Shown piece after piece: positions 18,363 through 25,330 of a stretch of 64,000 bases of DNA (its first letter is position 1; every line of letters begins with the position of its first letter). Both the position numbers and the translations under genes were made by a program. The DNA lies in assembly GCF_030818905.1 (NCBI RefSeq), contig NZ_JAUTAZ010000001.1, positions 2,418,001 to 2,482,000 on the forward strand. The letters are read 5' to 3'. This DNA is from Microbacterium sp. SORGH_AS_0888. GTDB lineage: Bacteria; Actinomycetota; Actinomycetes; Actinomycetales; Microbacteriaceae. The notes under the pieces were generated by a model. The model saw nothing but the letters and a program-made list of their open reading frames with translations, did no database searches and was not told where the DNA came from.

Positions 18363-18409
18363 CGAAGGCCCCGACTCCCCTAGAAAACACTGGGAAGTCG
18401 GGGCCTTCG
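18363..18409. terminator. Bidirectional hairpin between tRNA-Ser and int
   Basis: CGAAGGCCCCGACT (18363-18376) pairs perfectly with 18396-18409 around a loop that allows three more pairs. It lies between the 3' end of the tRNA and the 3' end of the convergent integrase gene, so it can stop transcription from both sides. It belongs to the element and replaces the native tRNA terminator, now at 36295. Confidence 0.75.
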
Positions 18410-19603
18410 TCACTCCCCGGACTTGCTCCGTGGCAACACTTTGGCAACAACTGCTGCACGGCGAGCCTCATCCAGCGCCGTCGCAACCCCGTCGAGATCG
18501 TCGTCGAACAGGTCCGCGTAGGTGTCGAGAGTCATGCTCGCGGACGCGTGGCCGAGCATCCGCTGCACCGCTTTCACGTTCGCGCCGGAGCTGATCGCGA
18601 GCGACGCGGCCGTGTGCCGCAGATCGTGCGGCGTCACTCTCGGCATCCGCGCCGGCTCCTTCCCGCCGCGAGCTTTCGCCTCAGCGGCGGCTTTCGCCTC
18701 GTCGTCGAGGACACGTCGGACCGCGGCCGCGAACCACCCATCGCGGCTGTTCGGGAGCCTCATGTGCAGTCGGCCGTCGCCGAACAGCAGGTCGTCACGG
18801 CTCTTGCCCTCGCAGAGCTTCGCGATCGGCAGCGCGAGAAACTCCGGGTATGGCACCGAGCGGGTCTCGTGGGTCTTCGGTGTGCCGACGTGGATGACGG
18901 TGCCGACCATCACGGCGTTCTCCTCGACGCTCACACGACGCCTGAGCGCGTCGACGTGCCGAACCCGCAGCCCGGTCGCCTCGCCCCACCGCAGGCCCGT
19001 GTACGCGAGGAACAGCACCAGTGTGGGGTGAGCGGAGGCGTCGGCGAGGGTCTGCACCTGCTGGTGTGTGAGGTACGGCTTCGACTTCGGTACTTTGCGG
19101 GGGAGTGTCACGCCTCGCGCGACGTTGCGACTCACACGCCGGTCGTTCACCGCGACGTCCAGCAGCGCCGCCAGCAGTCCGTACGAGCGCAGCACCGTAG
19201 TCGCTGACTTGTCTCGTGCGAGCTCTGACACCCACTCCTGCACCTCGGAGTGCTTGATGCTCCCGACCTTCCGTGCACCCCACCGGGGTTCCACGTGCGT
19301 CTCCCACGCGCTCTTCACCGGCCGGTAGCTGGACGGCTTCATTACATGCTCGCGCGCTGTCAGCCAGCCGGCGGCGATGCTCGAGATCGTCTCCCGCGCG
19401 TCAGCCGGGTTGACGTAGTCGCCCTTCGCTTTCCCCAGCTCGACCTCGGCGAGCCGCAACTCCGCGTCCCGCTTCCGCGCGAACCCGCGTTCCTGGGTCT
19501 GAGTGTTGTCGGGGCGCCGGTAGATGATGCGGTAGAGCTTCTTGCCCGCCTTCGTCTCGTACGCGTGAACGCTACCCATCTGCGTCCTCGTGGAAGTGGT
19601 CAT
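18410..19603 (-). CDS. int: Tyrosine-type site-specific integrase
   Basis: A 397-residue phage integrase that catalyses attP x attB recombination. It has an N-terminal arm-binding region (RIIYRRPDNTQTQERGFARKRDAEL), a SAM-like core-binding domain (about residues 70-160) and a catalytic domain with Arg205 in TGLRWGE, His326 and Arg329 in HDLRH, His352 in LGHAS and nucleophile Tyr362 in TLDTY. The 3' end abuts attL and contains a pair of arm-type motifs. Its start overlaps the 3' end of the Xre gene by 32 nt, so both are expressed leftward, probably in the lysogenic state. Confidence 0.97.
   Translation of the reverse strand: MTTSTRTQMGSVHAYETKAGKKLYRIIYRRPDNTQTQERGFARKRDAELRLAEVELGKAKGDYVNPADARETISSIAAGWLTAREHVMKPSSYRPVKSAWETHVEPRWGARKVGSIKHSEVQEWVSELARDKSATTVLRSYGLLAALLDVAVNDRRVSRNVARGVTLPRKVPKSKPYLTHQQVQTLADASAHPTLVLFLAYTGLRWGEATGLRVRHVDALRRRVSVEENAVMVGTVIHVGTPKTHETRSVPYPEFLALPIAKLCEGKSRDDLLFGDGRLHMRLPNSRDGWFAAAVRRVLDDEAKAAAEAKARGGKEPARMPRVTPHDLRHTAASLAISSGANVKAVQRMLGHASASMTLDTYADLFDDDLDGVATALDEARRAAVVAKVLPRSKSGE
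18431..18449. promoter_or_regulatory. Arm-type integrase site pair, left
   Basis: TGGCAACA occurs at 18431-18438 and 18442-18449, separated by 3 bp. The same pair with the same spacing occurs at 36141-36159 near attR. Paired short direct repeats flanking both ends are what arm-type sites for the integrase look like. Here they lie inside the last codons of int. Confidence 0.7.
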
Positions 19604-20126
19604 GTTCGCGCTTCAGAGCATCCAGGACCGCTCTGGCGTGAGGGCTAGTGACCTCTCGGCGGTTCAGTTTCAAACTGGCGTCGATCGAGCCGATCACGTT
19701 AGCAGTAGCCACCCAGCCAGGTGTCTGCCGTATCAGTGACTCGGTCACGAAGTACTCGTCGTTCTCGTGCAGCTCTCTCATGGCGTCCGCTGCGAGCGCG
19801 AATGAGAGCATGGCTCGCGCATACGCGAGCGAAGCGGTCTCCAAGTTCCTGCTTGCTTCTTCAAGGCGGCCGCCCGCGTCGTGCAGTGGAGCCCGATCTT
19901 CCCCGAGACCTAAGAGGTTGGCTGCGGGCACCCCCAATGCTGCACCGAAGATCGGGAGCTCGGAGGCGAGAACCTTCCTGGTCGCGTGCTCGATCTTGTA
20001 GACGGTCGTAGACGGAATGTTCAAGCCGCGTGCCTCGAGTGCTCGCGAAAGGTCGGCTTGCGACATCCCTGCGGACTCTCGGTAGTTGCGGATCCGTTGG
20101 CCGAGAAGCACGTCTGGTGTGGGCAC
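19572..20126 (-). CDS. Xre-family phage repressor
   Basis: A 184-residue regulator from GTG 20126 (an ATG 39 nt upstream is possible). Residues about 4-60 form a Cro/CI-type helix-turn-helix (LGQRIRNYRESAGMSQADLSRALEARGLNIPSTTVYKIE, ending near LGVPAANLLGL). A mainly helical C-terminal part follows. It probably represses the rightward early promoter and its own. No RecA-cleavable LexA-type Ser/Lys protease domain is apparent, which fits induction through the ImmA/IrrE-type protease at the other end of the element, as in ICEBs1-like systems (inference). Confidence 0.88.
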   Translation of the reverse strand: MPTPDVLLGQRIRNYRESAGMSQADLSRALEARGLNIPSTTVYKIEHATRKVLASELPIFGAALGVPAANLLGLGEDRAPLHDAGGRLEEASRNLETASLAYARAMLSFALAADAMRELHENDEYFVTESLIRQTPGWVATANVIGSIDASLKLNRREVTSPHARAVLDALKREHDHFHEDADG

Positions 20127-20235
20127 AATCCAACGATATCCCAAAAGGTTATGACATTGCATCAAGATCTGCTACGGTGAACGAAGTGAAGCAGAATTTG
20201 CCAGCGTATCGAAGCAGATTTGGAGAGGGCGGGAG
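20127..20235. promoter_or_regulatory. Lysogeny control region (divergent promoters, operator candidates)
   Basis: 109 bp of lower-GC DNA between the repressor and the first rightward gene. GAAGCAGA(A)TTTG occurs twice in direct orientation at 20188-20200 and 20211-20222, and AGCAGAT has an inverted copy at 20167-20173. These are candidate repressor operators. TTGCAT and TTGATG hexamers could serve as -35 elements for either direction. Confidence 0.5.
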
Positions 20236-20436
20236 ATGGCCAGTACCTATCTGACCCCTAAAGAGGCGGCGGACCTGATACCAGGAATGACGACGAGCAC
20301 CCTGGCGCAGTTGCGCTTCAAGGGGCAGGGACCGAAGTTCCTCAAGCCGACGCCGCGGAAGGTTGTGTACCGGGAGCGGGACGTCATCGACTGGCTTGAA
20401 GCGTCCGAACGTACGAGTACGGCAGAGGTCGCGTGA
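20236..20436 (+). CDS. Small HTH protein, excisionase-like
   Basis: A 66-residue protein with a winged-helix of the MerR/AlpA-excisionase type: YLTPKEAADLIPGMTTSTLAQLRFKGQGPKFLKPTPRKVVYRERDVIDWLEA. As the first gene rightward of the control region it could act as excisionase (directionality factor) or as an early activator. GGGAG immediately before ATG and GAGGG further upstream serve as ribosome site. Confidence 0.8.
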   Translation: MASTYLTPKEAADLIPGMTTSTLAQLRFKGQGPKFLKPTPRKVVYRERDVIDWLEASERTSTAEVA

Positions 20437-20765
20437 TGGGAACTCGCGTCCGTCCCGCCGCGCTTGACGGGCACTCGCTTGAGGCTGAGCTGTCGCTCGA
20501 TCCGGAGACGAAGGCGAAGGTCGAGGTCGTCGTGCTCGACATCCTCCGCCGCATCGGCCCCGCGACAGACGACCAAATCGTCACGATCTACCACTCCCGG
20601 GCTGAGCATTACCCGGGCATCCCGAACGTGACCGAGCAGCGCATCCGGACCGCCCGCGCGACAGCGGTCCGCAAGGGTCTCGTTGGCGCGAACGCGGTGG
20701 CGGGTGTGAGCAGGCACGGGAACCCCGCGACCCGGTGGCAGCTCGCCATCAATCCCCACGCATGA
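20433..20765 (+). CDS. Hypothetical phage protein, winged-helix-like
   Basis: A 110-residue protein from GTG 20433 or ATG 20436; the start overlaps the preceding stop. The body (VVVLDILRRIGPATDDQIVTIYHSR, then VTEQRIRTARATAVRKGLV) reads as a winged helix, common in early phage proteins that detect or bind DNA. Function is unknown. Confidence 0.65.
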   Translation: MMGTRVRPAALDGHSLEAELSLDPETKAKVEVVVLDILRRIGPATDDQIVTIYHSRAEHYPGIPNVTEQRIRTARATAVRKGLVGANAVAGVSRHGNPATRWQLAINPHA

Positions 20766-20809
20766 GACGTGTCCGGCTTCACGCCAGCAGACCTCGACCC
20801 AAGAAGAAA

Positions 20810-20842
20810 GCCCCCGTCCCGGCTGCCACCGGGAACGAGGGC
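20810..20842 (+). terminator. Hairpin in the early region
   Basis: GCCCCCGTCCCGG pairs with CCGGGAACGAGGGC with one mismatch and one bulge around loop CTGCCA. It sits in the only sizeable gap (103 nt) of the early run. No T-tract follows, so attenuation or processing is as likely as termination. Confidence 0.45.
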
Positions 20843-20868
20843 CAGGCACCCACTAAAGGAACCATGTC

Positions 20869-21453
20869 ATGAACACTGTACATCTCGATATCGCGAGCGT
20901 CGAAGAGCAGATCGAGGCGCTTCGACGCCTCCGGGAGGAGATCGACGAGCTCAGCACGCGCCAGAGACTCCTCGCTACCGCCACCATCTCGCAGCTGGAC
21001 GACGTGGGCATTGATGCCCACATTGTCGAGCCCGATGGTCAGGTGCGGGTCGGTGACCGGACCGTGCTCTGGCGGACGTGGACGCGCAGCGCGTCCGGGG
21101 TCGTGCGCCAGGATCTCCGAGCGGGATACGCCGCCGATGATCGCCGCGGACCCATGGTGGGCTACTGGGCGGGCTCGGTCACAGGCGCTCTGGGCCTGTA
21201 CGAGTACCTCGTCGTGGACGACAACTTCTGCATCGTCGCTCGCGTTCTTGACGATCCTTTCGAAGAGTCAGGCCACCGCCAGGCGGTCGCCCGGGTTCGA
21301 CGTCAAGCCGCTCACGAAGGCTTCCGGTGCCGGCTGCGGGACCGAGAAGTCACGCTCATCGACCCGATGGGCAACGTCGTGCACGCCGGCGACGTCTGGT
21401 CGGCGACGCTCTGGATCGAAGGCATCTACCCTGCCGGGGCAGTGGCGGCATGA
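20869..21453 (+). CDS. Hypothetical element protein with N-terminal coiled coil
   Basis: A 194-residue protein with AAAGGA ahead of ATG. Residues about 8-35 form a heptad-rich helix (SVEEQIEALRRLREEIDELSTRQRLL); the remainder is mixed alpha/beta without a recognised motif (VVDDNFCIVARVLDDPFEES, DPMGNVVHAG). I do not recognise it. Its stop overlaps the next start (ATGA). Confidence 0.6.
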   Translation: MNTVHLDIASVEEQIEALRRLREEIDELSTRQRLLATATISQLDDVGIDAHIVEPDGQVRVGDRTVLWRTWTRSASGVVRQDLRAGYAADDRRGPMVGYWAGSVTGALGLYEYLVVDDNFCIVARVLDDPFEESGHRQAVARVRRQAAHEGFRCRLRDREVTLIDPMGNVVHAGDVWSATLWIEGIYPAGAVAA

Positions 21454-22025
21454 GAAATCAGAAGATGAACACCCGCTCTATCCACCCCGGTCGCAACCCC
21501 GTGGAGAGCGCTGTGAGAGCGTCGGGTCTCTCGCTGCGAGCACTGTCGAACAGCTCTGGCATCCCGCGGACGTCGCTGAAGCGATTGATCGGTAGACCCG
21601 ACCGGCTCACGATGGGCGATCTTTACGCGCTCGTCGTGAGCTTGGGAGTGGCCGGCGAAGGACTGGCTGTGCACCTGTTGGACTATTTGAAGGGAAGCGC
21701 TGATGGGTCGAAGTCGAGTGGAGGTCGAGAAGCTCGCGTACAGCCTCCCGGAAGCGGCGGAAGCGGTCGGCTACTCGATGCGGACGTTGCAGAGGGCGAT
21801 CGCACGCAACGATCTGGTTGCGCGGTACGCGAACGCGAAACCGATCATCCTCAAGAGCGAGCTACTGCGGTGGCTCCAGTCCCTACCGGAGCAGCCGCCG
21901 TCTCACAGCCAGTAGAGAGCGCTGGCGACATGACCGTCAGCGAGCTGCGTCGTCTCGCGACGACTGAGGGAGTGAGTCCCGGACTGATGTACCGGCGCCT
22001 GACCGGCGAGGGAGGGCTCGCATGA
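21450..22025 (+). CDS. HTH regulator with a long out-of-style tail
   Basis: Coupled by ATGA to the previous gene. Residues about 12-75 are a clear Xre-like DNA-binding domain (NPVESAVRASGLSLRALSNSSGIPRTSLKRLIGRPDRLTMGDLYALVVSLGV). After LDYLKGS the frame stays open for another 110 codons, but that part overlaps another HTH gene (21703-21915) in a different frame and reads like a by-product until MTVSELRRLATTEGVSPGL near the end. Its stop overlaps the next start by 4 nt, which supports real translation to 22025. Confidence 0.6.
   Translation: MRNQKMNTRSIHPGRNPVESAVRASGLSLRALSNSSGIPRTSLKRLIGRPDRLTMGDLYALVVSLGVAGEGLAVHLLDYLKGSADGSKSSGGREARVQPPGSGGSGRLLDADVAEGDRTQRSGCAVRERETDHPQERATAVAPVPTGAAAVSQPVESAGDMTVSELRRLATTEGVSPGLMYRRLTGEGGLA
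21703..21915 (+). CDS. Small HTH protein (overlapping gene)
   Basis: A 70-residue helix-turn-helix protein: KLAYSLPEAAEAVGYSMRTLQRAIARNDLVARYANAKPIILKSELLRWLQSLPEQ, the layout of HTH_17/excisionase-type domains. It lies entirely inside the preceding frame. Its amino-acid sequence is far more protein-like than the overlapping tail, so it is probably the genuine product of this stretch. AGGGAAG ahead of ATG serves as ribosome site. Confidence 0.7.
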   Translation: MGRSRVEVEKLAYSLPEAAEAVGYSMRTLQRAIARNDLVARYANAKPIILKSELLRWLQSLPEQPPSHSQ

Positions 22026-22234
22026 CCGCTCCCGCCTACCTCGTCGCCATGGCCGCTCCGGTGGAGAAGCGGGGCTTCAGCCCCGAAGACGCCGCGACCT
22101 ACACCGGGCTGGGGATCTACAAGATCCGCATGTTCATCCGGAAATATCACCTCCCCGCGAAGCACCACGGCCGCGACATCATCATCCTCAAGGAAGACCT
22201 CGACGCTCTCCTCGACGGGCTGGAGTCGGCATGA
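22022..22234 (+). CDS. Small HTH protein
   Basis: A 70-residue protein with a helix-turn-helix (GFSPEDAATYTGLGIYKIRMFIRKYHLPAKHHGRDIIILKEDLDALLDGLE), the third of this architecture within 2 kb. ATG overlaps the upstream stop by 4 nt. It probably binds DNA; target unknown. Confidence 0.7.
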   Translation: MTAPAYLVAMAAPVEKRGFSPEDAATYTGLGIYKIRMFIRKYHLPAKHHGRDIIILKEDLDALLDGLESA

Positions 22235-22482
22235 CCGGGTTCAACTTCGAGAAGGAGACAGCCGCTGAGATCGCCGTCCTCGCCCGTGACATCGGCACAC
22301 TGAAGCCGACCCGCATCCTCCTGCTCGACACGTGCAACCGACCCGTGCAGGAACTCGACCGCGATCTCGCGCGCGCCCTCGCGTTACGACTCCTCGACCT
22401 GTGCGACGACCTGCCGGAGCCAGCCAGGCCGATCCGACGTCCCACCAGCGTGGACGAGTGGTTGCGAGACCTCGACGGATGA
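22231..22482 (+). CDS. Hypothetical element protein
   Basis: An 83-residue, mostly helical acidic protein (ATGA overlap with the preceding gene): EKETAAEIAVLARDIGTLKPTRILLLDTCNRPVQELDRDLARALALRLLDL. No family recognised. The position just ahead of the replication gene suggests an early replication or regulation role. Confidence 0.6.
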   Translation: MTGFNFEKETAAEIAVLARDIGTLKPTRILLLDTCNRPVQELDRDLARALALRLLDLCDDLPEPARPIRRPTSVDEWLRDLDG

Positions 22483-22488
22483 CCCGAT

Positions 22489-22529
22489 GGCAGACCCCCT
22501 GCAAGATCCCCTCTCGCAGGGGGTCTGCC
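22489..22529 (+). terminator. Perfect 14-bp hairpin ahead of the replication gene
   Basis: GGCAGACCCCCTGC (22489-22502) pairs exactly with 22516-22529 around a 13-nt loop. It fills the gap between the early run and the replication-type gene and ends 41 nt before its start. With no T-tract it may be an attenuator, antitermination target or processing site that separates early from replication expression. Confidence 0.6.
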
Positions 22530-22570
22530 CGCGTAGGCCCGGCCGCGGACCGGGTGGAAAGGAGACGCCC

Positions 22571-23095
22571 ATGACGTGGACCAGGCTCGACGACTCCTGG
22601 ACCGACAAACCACAGCTTGAGCACATCGACTACGCCGGACGCTGGCACTACCTCGCCATGATCCAGTTCTGCTGCCGCAACGACCGCCACGACGGCCTCA
22701 TACGCGCCAGCGACGCTCGCCGAGCATCGGATCATCCGGATCCTGCCCGCGCGCTCAGCGAGCTGGCCGCGGTCGGTCTCATCGAAGTTGTCGGCGCGGG
22801 GTACCGAATCGTGGAGATCGCGGACCACGTTCCGCCTCCCTGGGTTGCGAAGAAGCAGGAACGGGACAGGGAACGCAAGCGTCGCGAACGCGCCCACAAG
22901 GCGGGTGACCACAGCCTCTGTGACGCAGATCACTGCCCTGTCGCAGCGAATGTCGCAACGACTGTCACGACGAATGTCGCAGCGAACGCCGGGACGGGAC
23001 GGGACGGGACAGGACGGGCTGATATAGCAACCGGTTCTGAGAACGTCATGGACTGGCCAACGGTCGTTCCCGGGAAGTCTGGCGAAGCAGCGTGA
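22571..23095 (+). CDS. Phage replication-initiator-type protein
   Basis: A 174-residue protein from ATG 22571 (GGAAAGGAG upstream). The N-terminal part has the replisome-organiser/phage replication pattern: WTRLDDSWTDKPQLEHIDYAGRWHYLAMIQFCCRNDRHDGLI, ALSELAAVGLIEVVGAGYRIVEIADHVPPPW, then a basic stretch KKQERDRERKRRERAHKAGDH. The rest is low-complexity, encoded by the iteron array 22939-23018. It is short for a full initiator, so it may be an organiser that recruits host helicase. Role inferred from pattern and internal repeats. Confidence 0.7.
   Translation: MTWTRLDDSWTDKPQLEHIDYAGRWHYLAMIQFCCRNDRHDGLIRASDARRASDHPDPARALSELAAVGLIEVVGAGYRIVEIADHVPPPWVAKKQERDRERKRRERAHKAGDHSLCDADHCPVAANVATTVTTNVAANAGTGRDGTGRADIATGSENVMDWPTVVPGKSGEAA
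22939..23018. repeat. Iteron array, candidate replication origin
   Basis: Four contiguous 12-bp repeats, TGTCGCAGCGAA, TGTCGCAACGAC, TGTCACGACGAA and TGTCGCAGCGAA (22939-22986), then after 4 nt a GGGAC pentamer array (four copies plus a variant) to 23018. The following bases (GATATAGCAA) are locally AT-rich. Iterons inside an initiator-type gene is the lambda ori layout, so this is a good candidate for the element's own origin. Confidence 0.6.
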
Positions 23096-23436
23096 ACCCA
23101 TTGCGGCAAGAACGTCGCTCGCTGGTGGCGACGCTTCGGAAGGGTGAGCGGTTCCGAATGCTCCGGGTTAGGCAGTCAGTCGCCGATCTCAGCTCGTTGC
23201 AGGGCAGGACCATCGTGATCGTCGCGGGTGGGTTGCTCGATGACTTCTCAGCCAAAGAGGCGTCGCCTCTGGTCTACGAAGAGCTACTCCAGTCCGAAGA
23301 CGCGTGGACGCAGCTAGAGCTCGCTGGCCTCGCCGACCTCGTTCCCGGCACAGCGAGGCCACGTCGCTTATATCGACATGGAGGACTCCGCACTAGACGT
23401 TATCGACCGATCCAGTCCTACGAGATGGTCCGATGA
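23092..23436 (+). CDS. Hypothetical element protein
   Basis: A 114-residue protein from GTG 23092 (GTGA overlap). It begins MNPLRQERRSLVATLRKGERF and contains RTIVIVAGGLLDDFSAKEASPLVYEELLQSEDAWTQLELAGLADLV. I recognise no family. Coupled to genes on both sides. Confidence 0.6.
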   Translation: MNPLRQERRSLVATLRKGERFRMLRVRQSVADLSSLQGRTIVIVAGGLLDDFSAKEASPLVYEELLQSEDAWTQLELAGLADLVPGTARPRRLYRHGGLRTRRYRPIQSYEMVR

Positions 23437-23813
23437 GTGTCCGCATCACGGAGCCGGGCATGTTCGTTACCCGGACAGAGTTCCGGATGCTGTTGCAGCT
23501 CACCAATCTGAGCGAGGTTCGGAAGCGGCTTCGCGGTGATGACTCGCCCGCCTACAGGCTGCTTCACGACATCACTGTGCTTGCTTACTCGGCCGATGCC
23601 GCAAACGGCACCGAACCGCGGCATCCCGCGGCATCCGAGGAAGCTGATGGCTGGACAGTAAGAAAGCTCGCACGAGCAACAGGAAGAGCCGAACGCACGA
23701 TCCGCAAAGACATCTCTGACGGGATCCTCCCCGCCACCAAATGGGGCAACACGTGGCTCATCAACCCCAACGAAGCTCACACATACGTCCAAAGCCGACG
23801 GAGGGAACAATGA
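23433..23813 (+). CDS. HTH domain protein
   Basis: A 126-residue protein (ATGA overlap). Its C-terminal half is a helix-turn-helix, GWTVRKLARATGRAERTIRKDISDGILPATKWGNTWLINPNEAHTYVQSR, with the reader-helix and wing typical of excisionase-type folds. The N-terminal half (MFVTRTEFRMLLQLTNLSEVRKRL) is helical. Likely DNA-binding; target unknown. Confidence 0.7.
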   Translation: MSVRITEPGMFVTRTEFRMLLQLTNLSEVRKRLRGDDSPAYRLLHDITVLAYSADAANGTEPRHPAASEEADGWTVRKLARATGRAERTIRKDISDGILPATKWGNTWLINPNEAHTYVQSRRREQ

Positions 23814-23814
23814 C

Positions 23815-24357
23815 ATGACGCTCAAGGCCCTAGCGCAGCGCATCGAACGCCTCGCACCGCCCCGGGACATCATCGCAATCCGTGACGCGCACGACCGAGC
23901 CGAACGCATCACCACATCCGCGGAAGCCGAGCGAATCCTCGAACGCGCCCTCCGCACCAACGACACCTCCCTTGCCTACGCGGTGCTCCATCAAGCCGCT
24001 GAGCGAAGCTGGGTCGAACTTCCTGAGCGGACCGCCACCATGCTCACCGCAAACATGCAGCTGACCGACGGAGCTCTCGTCGAGACGACGGCTGACCGCA
24101 TCCGCCGAATCGCAGGCGAGAATGCCATCGCCCGTCCATCGACGAGAGACCTCCGACGAGCCGCAATGCAGATCGCGCGCGAGCGGCGGATGCGGAATCC
24201 GGAGGAGCGCCCCGACTACACGGGACTAACGAACCGTGGGCGTGAGCTTTACAAGTCCCGGCATGCGCCCCTGCACCAGGAGGAAGAGCCCGAGGCCGAG
24301 ACCGCACCGTCCTCGCTCCTCCCCGGACGCACCCGGGACTGGGGTGATGACGACTGA
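23815..24357 (+). CDS. Hypothetical helical element protein
   Basis: A 180-residue, charged, almost wholly helical protein (MTLKALAQRIERLAPPRDIIAIRDAHDRAERITTSAEAERILERAL). The C-terminus is polar and disordered (HQEEEPEAETAPSS). No recognised family. It immediately precedes the terminase-like gene, where tail- or packaging-associated small proteins are often found, but no role can be assigned. Confidence 0.6.
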   Translation: MTLKALAQRIERLAPPRDIIAIRDAHDRAERITTSAEAERILERALRTNDTSLAYAVLHQAAERSWVELPERTATMLTANMQLTDGALVETTADRIRRIAGENAIARPSTRDLRRAAMQIARERRMRNPEERPDYTGLTNRGRELYKSRHAPLHQEEEPEAETAPSSLLPGRTRDWGDDD

Positions 24358-24421
24358 CAAGACAGGCTACGTGCGGACGCGTGAACCCACCCGCACCCCT
24401 CACCGACGAAAGGAGAAGAGC

Positions 24422-24922
24422 ATGAGTGACGTGTCCACGTCTCGACGCCCGGAAGGTGCGCCCGGGACCCCCTCCCCCTCCTCCCCAGGTACCTCCGGGG
24501 ACCTGCGGATTTCGATGCCTGCAATGCAGGGCAAGCCGTTTTTTTTGTGGGGCGTGATGGTTCGTAGTTCTGCTGGTGAGGCGCTTCGGAAGCGTATCTC
24601 GCGGGTGGTCGACTGGGACGATCGAGAGCTTGAGGTGTTGGCTCTTGCGGTCGCGCAGGCCGACGACATCCAGAAGCTCGAAGCGTTGCTGGCGGATCAG
24701 GGCTTGTTGGTGGTTGGTTCGCAGGGGCAGGTTCGTATGAACCCGTTGATCACTGAGATTCGGTTGCAGCGTGCTCAGTTGGGTAAGTATCTCGCGGAGC
24801 TTCGGATCCCTTCTGATGACGATGTCGCGAAGGATCCGAAGAAGCAGCGCGCTGCGGAGGCGATGCATGCGAAGCGGGTTTCTTCGAAGAGTGAGCCGCG
24901 GTTGAGGGTGGTGAGCGGCTGA
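24422..24922 (+). CDS. Terminase small subunit-like protein (P27-type)
   Basis: A 166-residue protein from ATG 24422 (GAAAGGAGA upstream). The core WDDRELEVLALAVAQADDIQKLEALLADQGLLVVGSQGQVRMNPLITEIRLQRAQLGKYLAELRIP matches the P27-type small terminase pattern, which recognises phage DNA and recruits the large subunit. No large subunit follows. Codon use differs from neighbours: many T-ending codons from about 24540 and an 8-T run (24539-24546) inside the frame, a sign of separate ancestry. Assignment rests on pattern recognition. Confidence 0.65.
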   Translation: MSDVSTSRRPEGAPGTPSPSSPGTSGDLRISMPAMQGKPFFLWGVMVRSSAGEALRKRISRVVDWDDRELEVLALAVAQADDIQKLEALLADQGLLVVGSQGQVRMNPLITEIRLQRAQLGKYLAELRIPSDDDVAKDPKKQRAAEAMHAKRVSSKSEPRLRVVSG

Positions 24923-25314
24923 TGGCGCGTCTTAAATCTGTGGGCAAGCGAGGAGCTGTCTCGGGGCTGGTGGAGCACTTTCGCCTCCGCGCAGAAGCCC
25001 AGATGCTCACCCTGGCCGCTGTCGCGCCGAACGAGATCCTTCCCGACCCGAGTGTCTTGAGCGCTCATCACCGTCGCCGTCTCGCGTCTATCTCGACCGG
25101 TGACGCCTTCGTAGTTGGGCGGTGGGAGCTTCCGCGGGGAACTCGCGTTCCCGCGGTGTCCGACGCCTACGTGCTTCACCCTGATGGGCGACTCACGCCG
25201 TTCGTGGCCGGACAAGCGCCTCGGCGGCCCATAGATCGGGTCACCGTTCCGCGAGGAACTGCTCGCGCTCTGCACCAAAGCCCTCATCCGAGAAATGAAG
25301 CAGAACGATCCTGA
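24922..25314 (+). CDS. Hypothetical protein, probably 3'-altered
   Basis: A 130-residue frame starting in TGATG overlap with the terminase-like gene. It begins MARLKSVGKRGAVSGLVEHFRLRAEAQMLTLAAVAPNEILPDPSVLSAHHRRRLASI and continues with VVGRWELPRGTRVPAVSDAYVLHPDGRLTPFVAG. The last 25 residues look unlike protein, whereas the +1 frame there reads well and overlaps the next start, so the gene may have been fused or shifted near 25,235. No family recognised. Confidence 0.5.
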   Translation: MARLKSVGKRGAVSGLVEHFRLRAEAQMLTLAAVAPNEILPDPSVLSAHHRRRLASISTGDAFVVGRWELPRGTRVPAVSDAYVLHPDGRLTPFVAGQAPRRPIDRVTVPRGTARALHQSPHPRNEAERS

Positions 25315-25330
25315 CTGGGGTACCCGATGA
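25235..25330 (+). pseudogene. C-terminal remnant of a deleted phage gene
   Basis: In the frame +1 to the previous gene, 31 codons without a start read SPFREELLALCTKALIREM and on to WGTR, ending in TGA that overlaps the next ATG (ATGA at 25327). This looks like the authentic end of a gene once coupled to the chaperone-like gene. It may mark the junction where the missing head and tail genes were lost. Confidence 0.4.

Noticed and set aside
24520..24546. Intrinsic terminator (CCTGC-AAT-GCAGG followed by eight T)
   Set aside because: The stem is only 5 bp and stands 8 nt before the T run, and the run lies in-frame inside a gene with good coding character.
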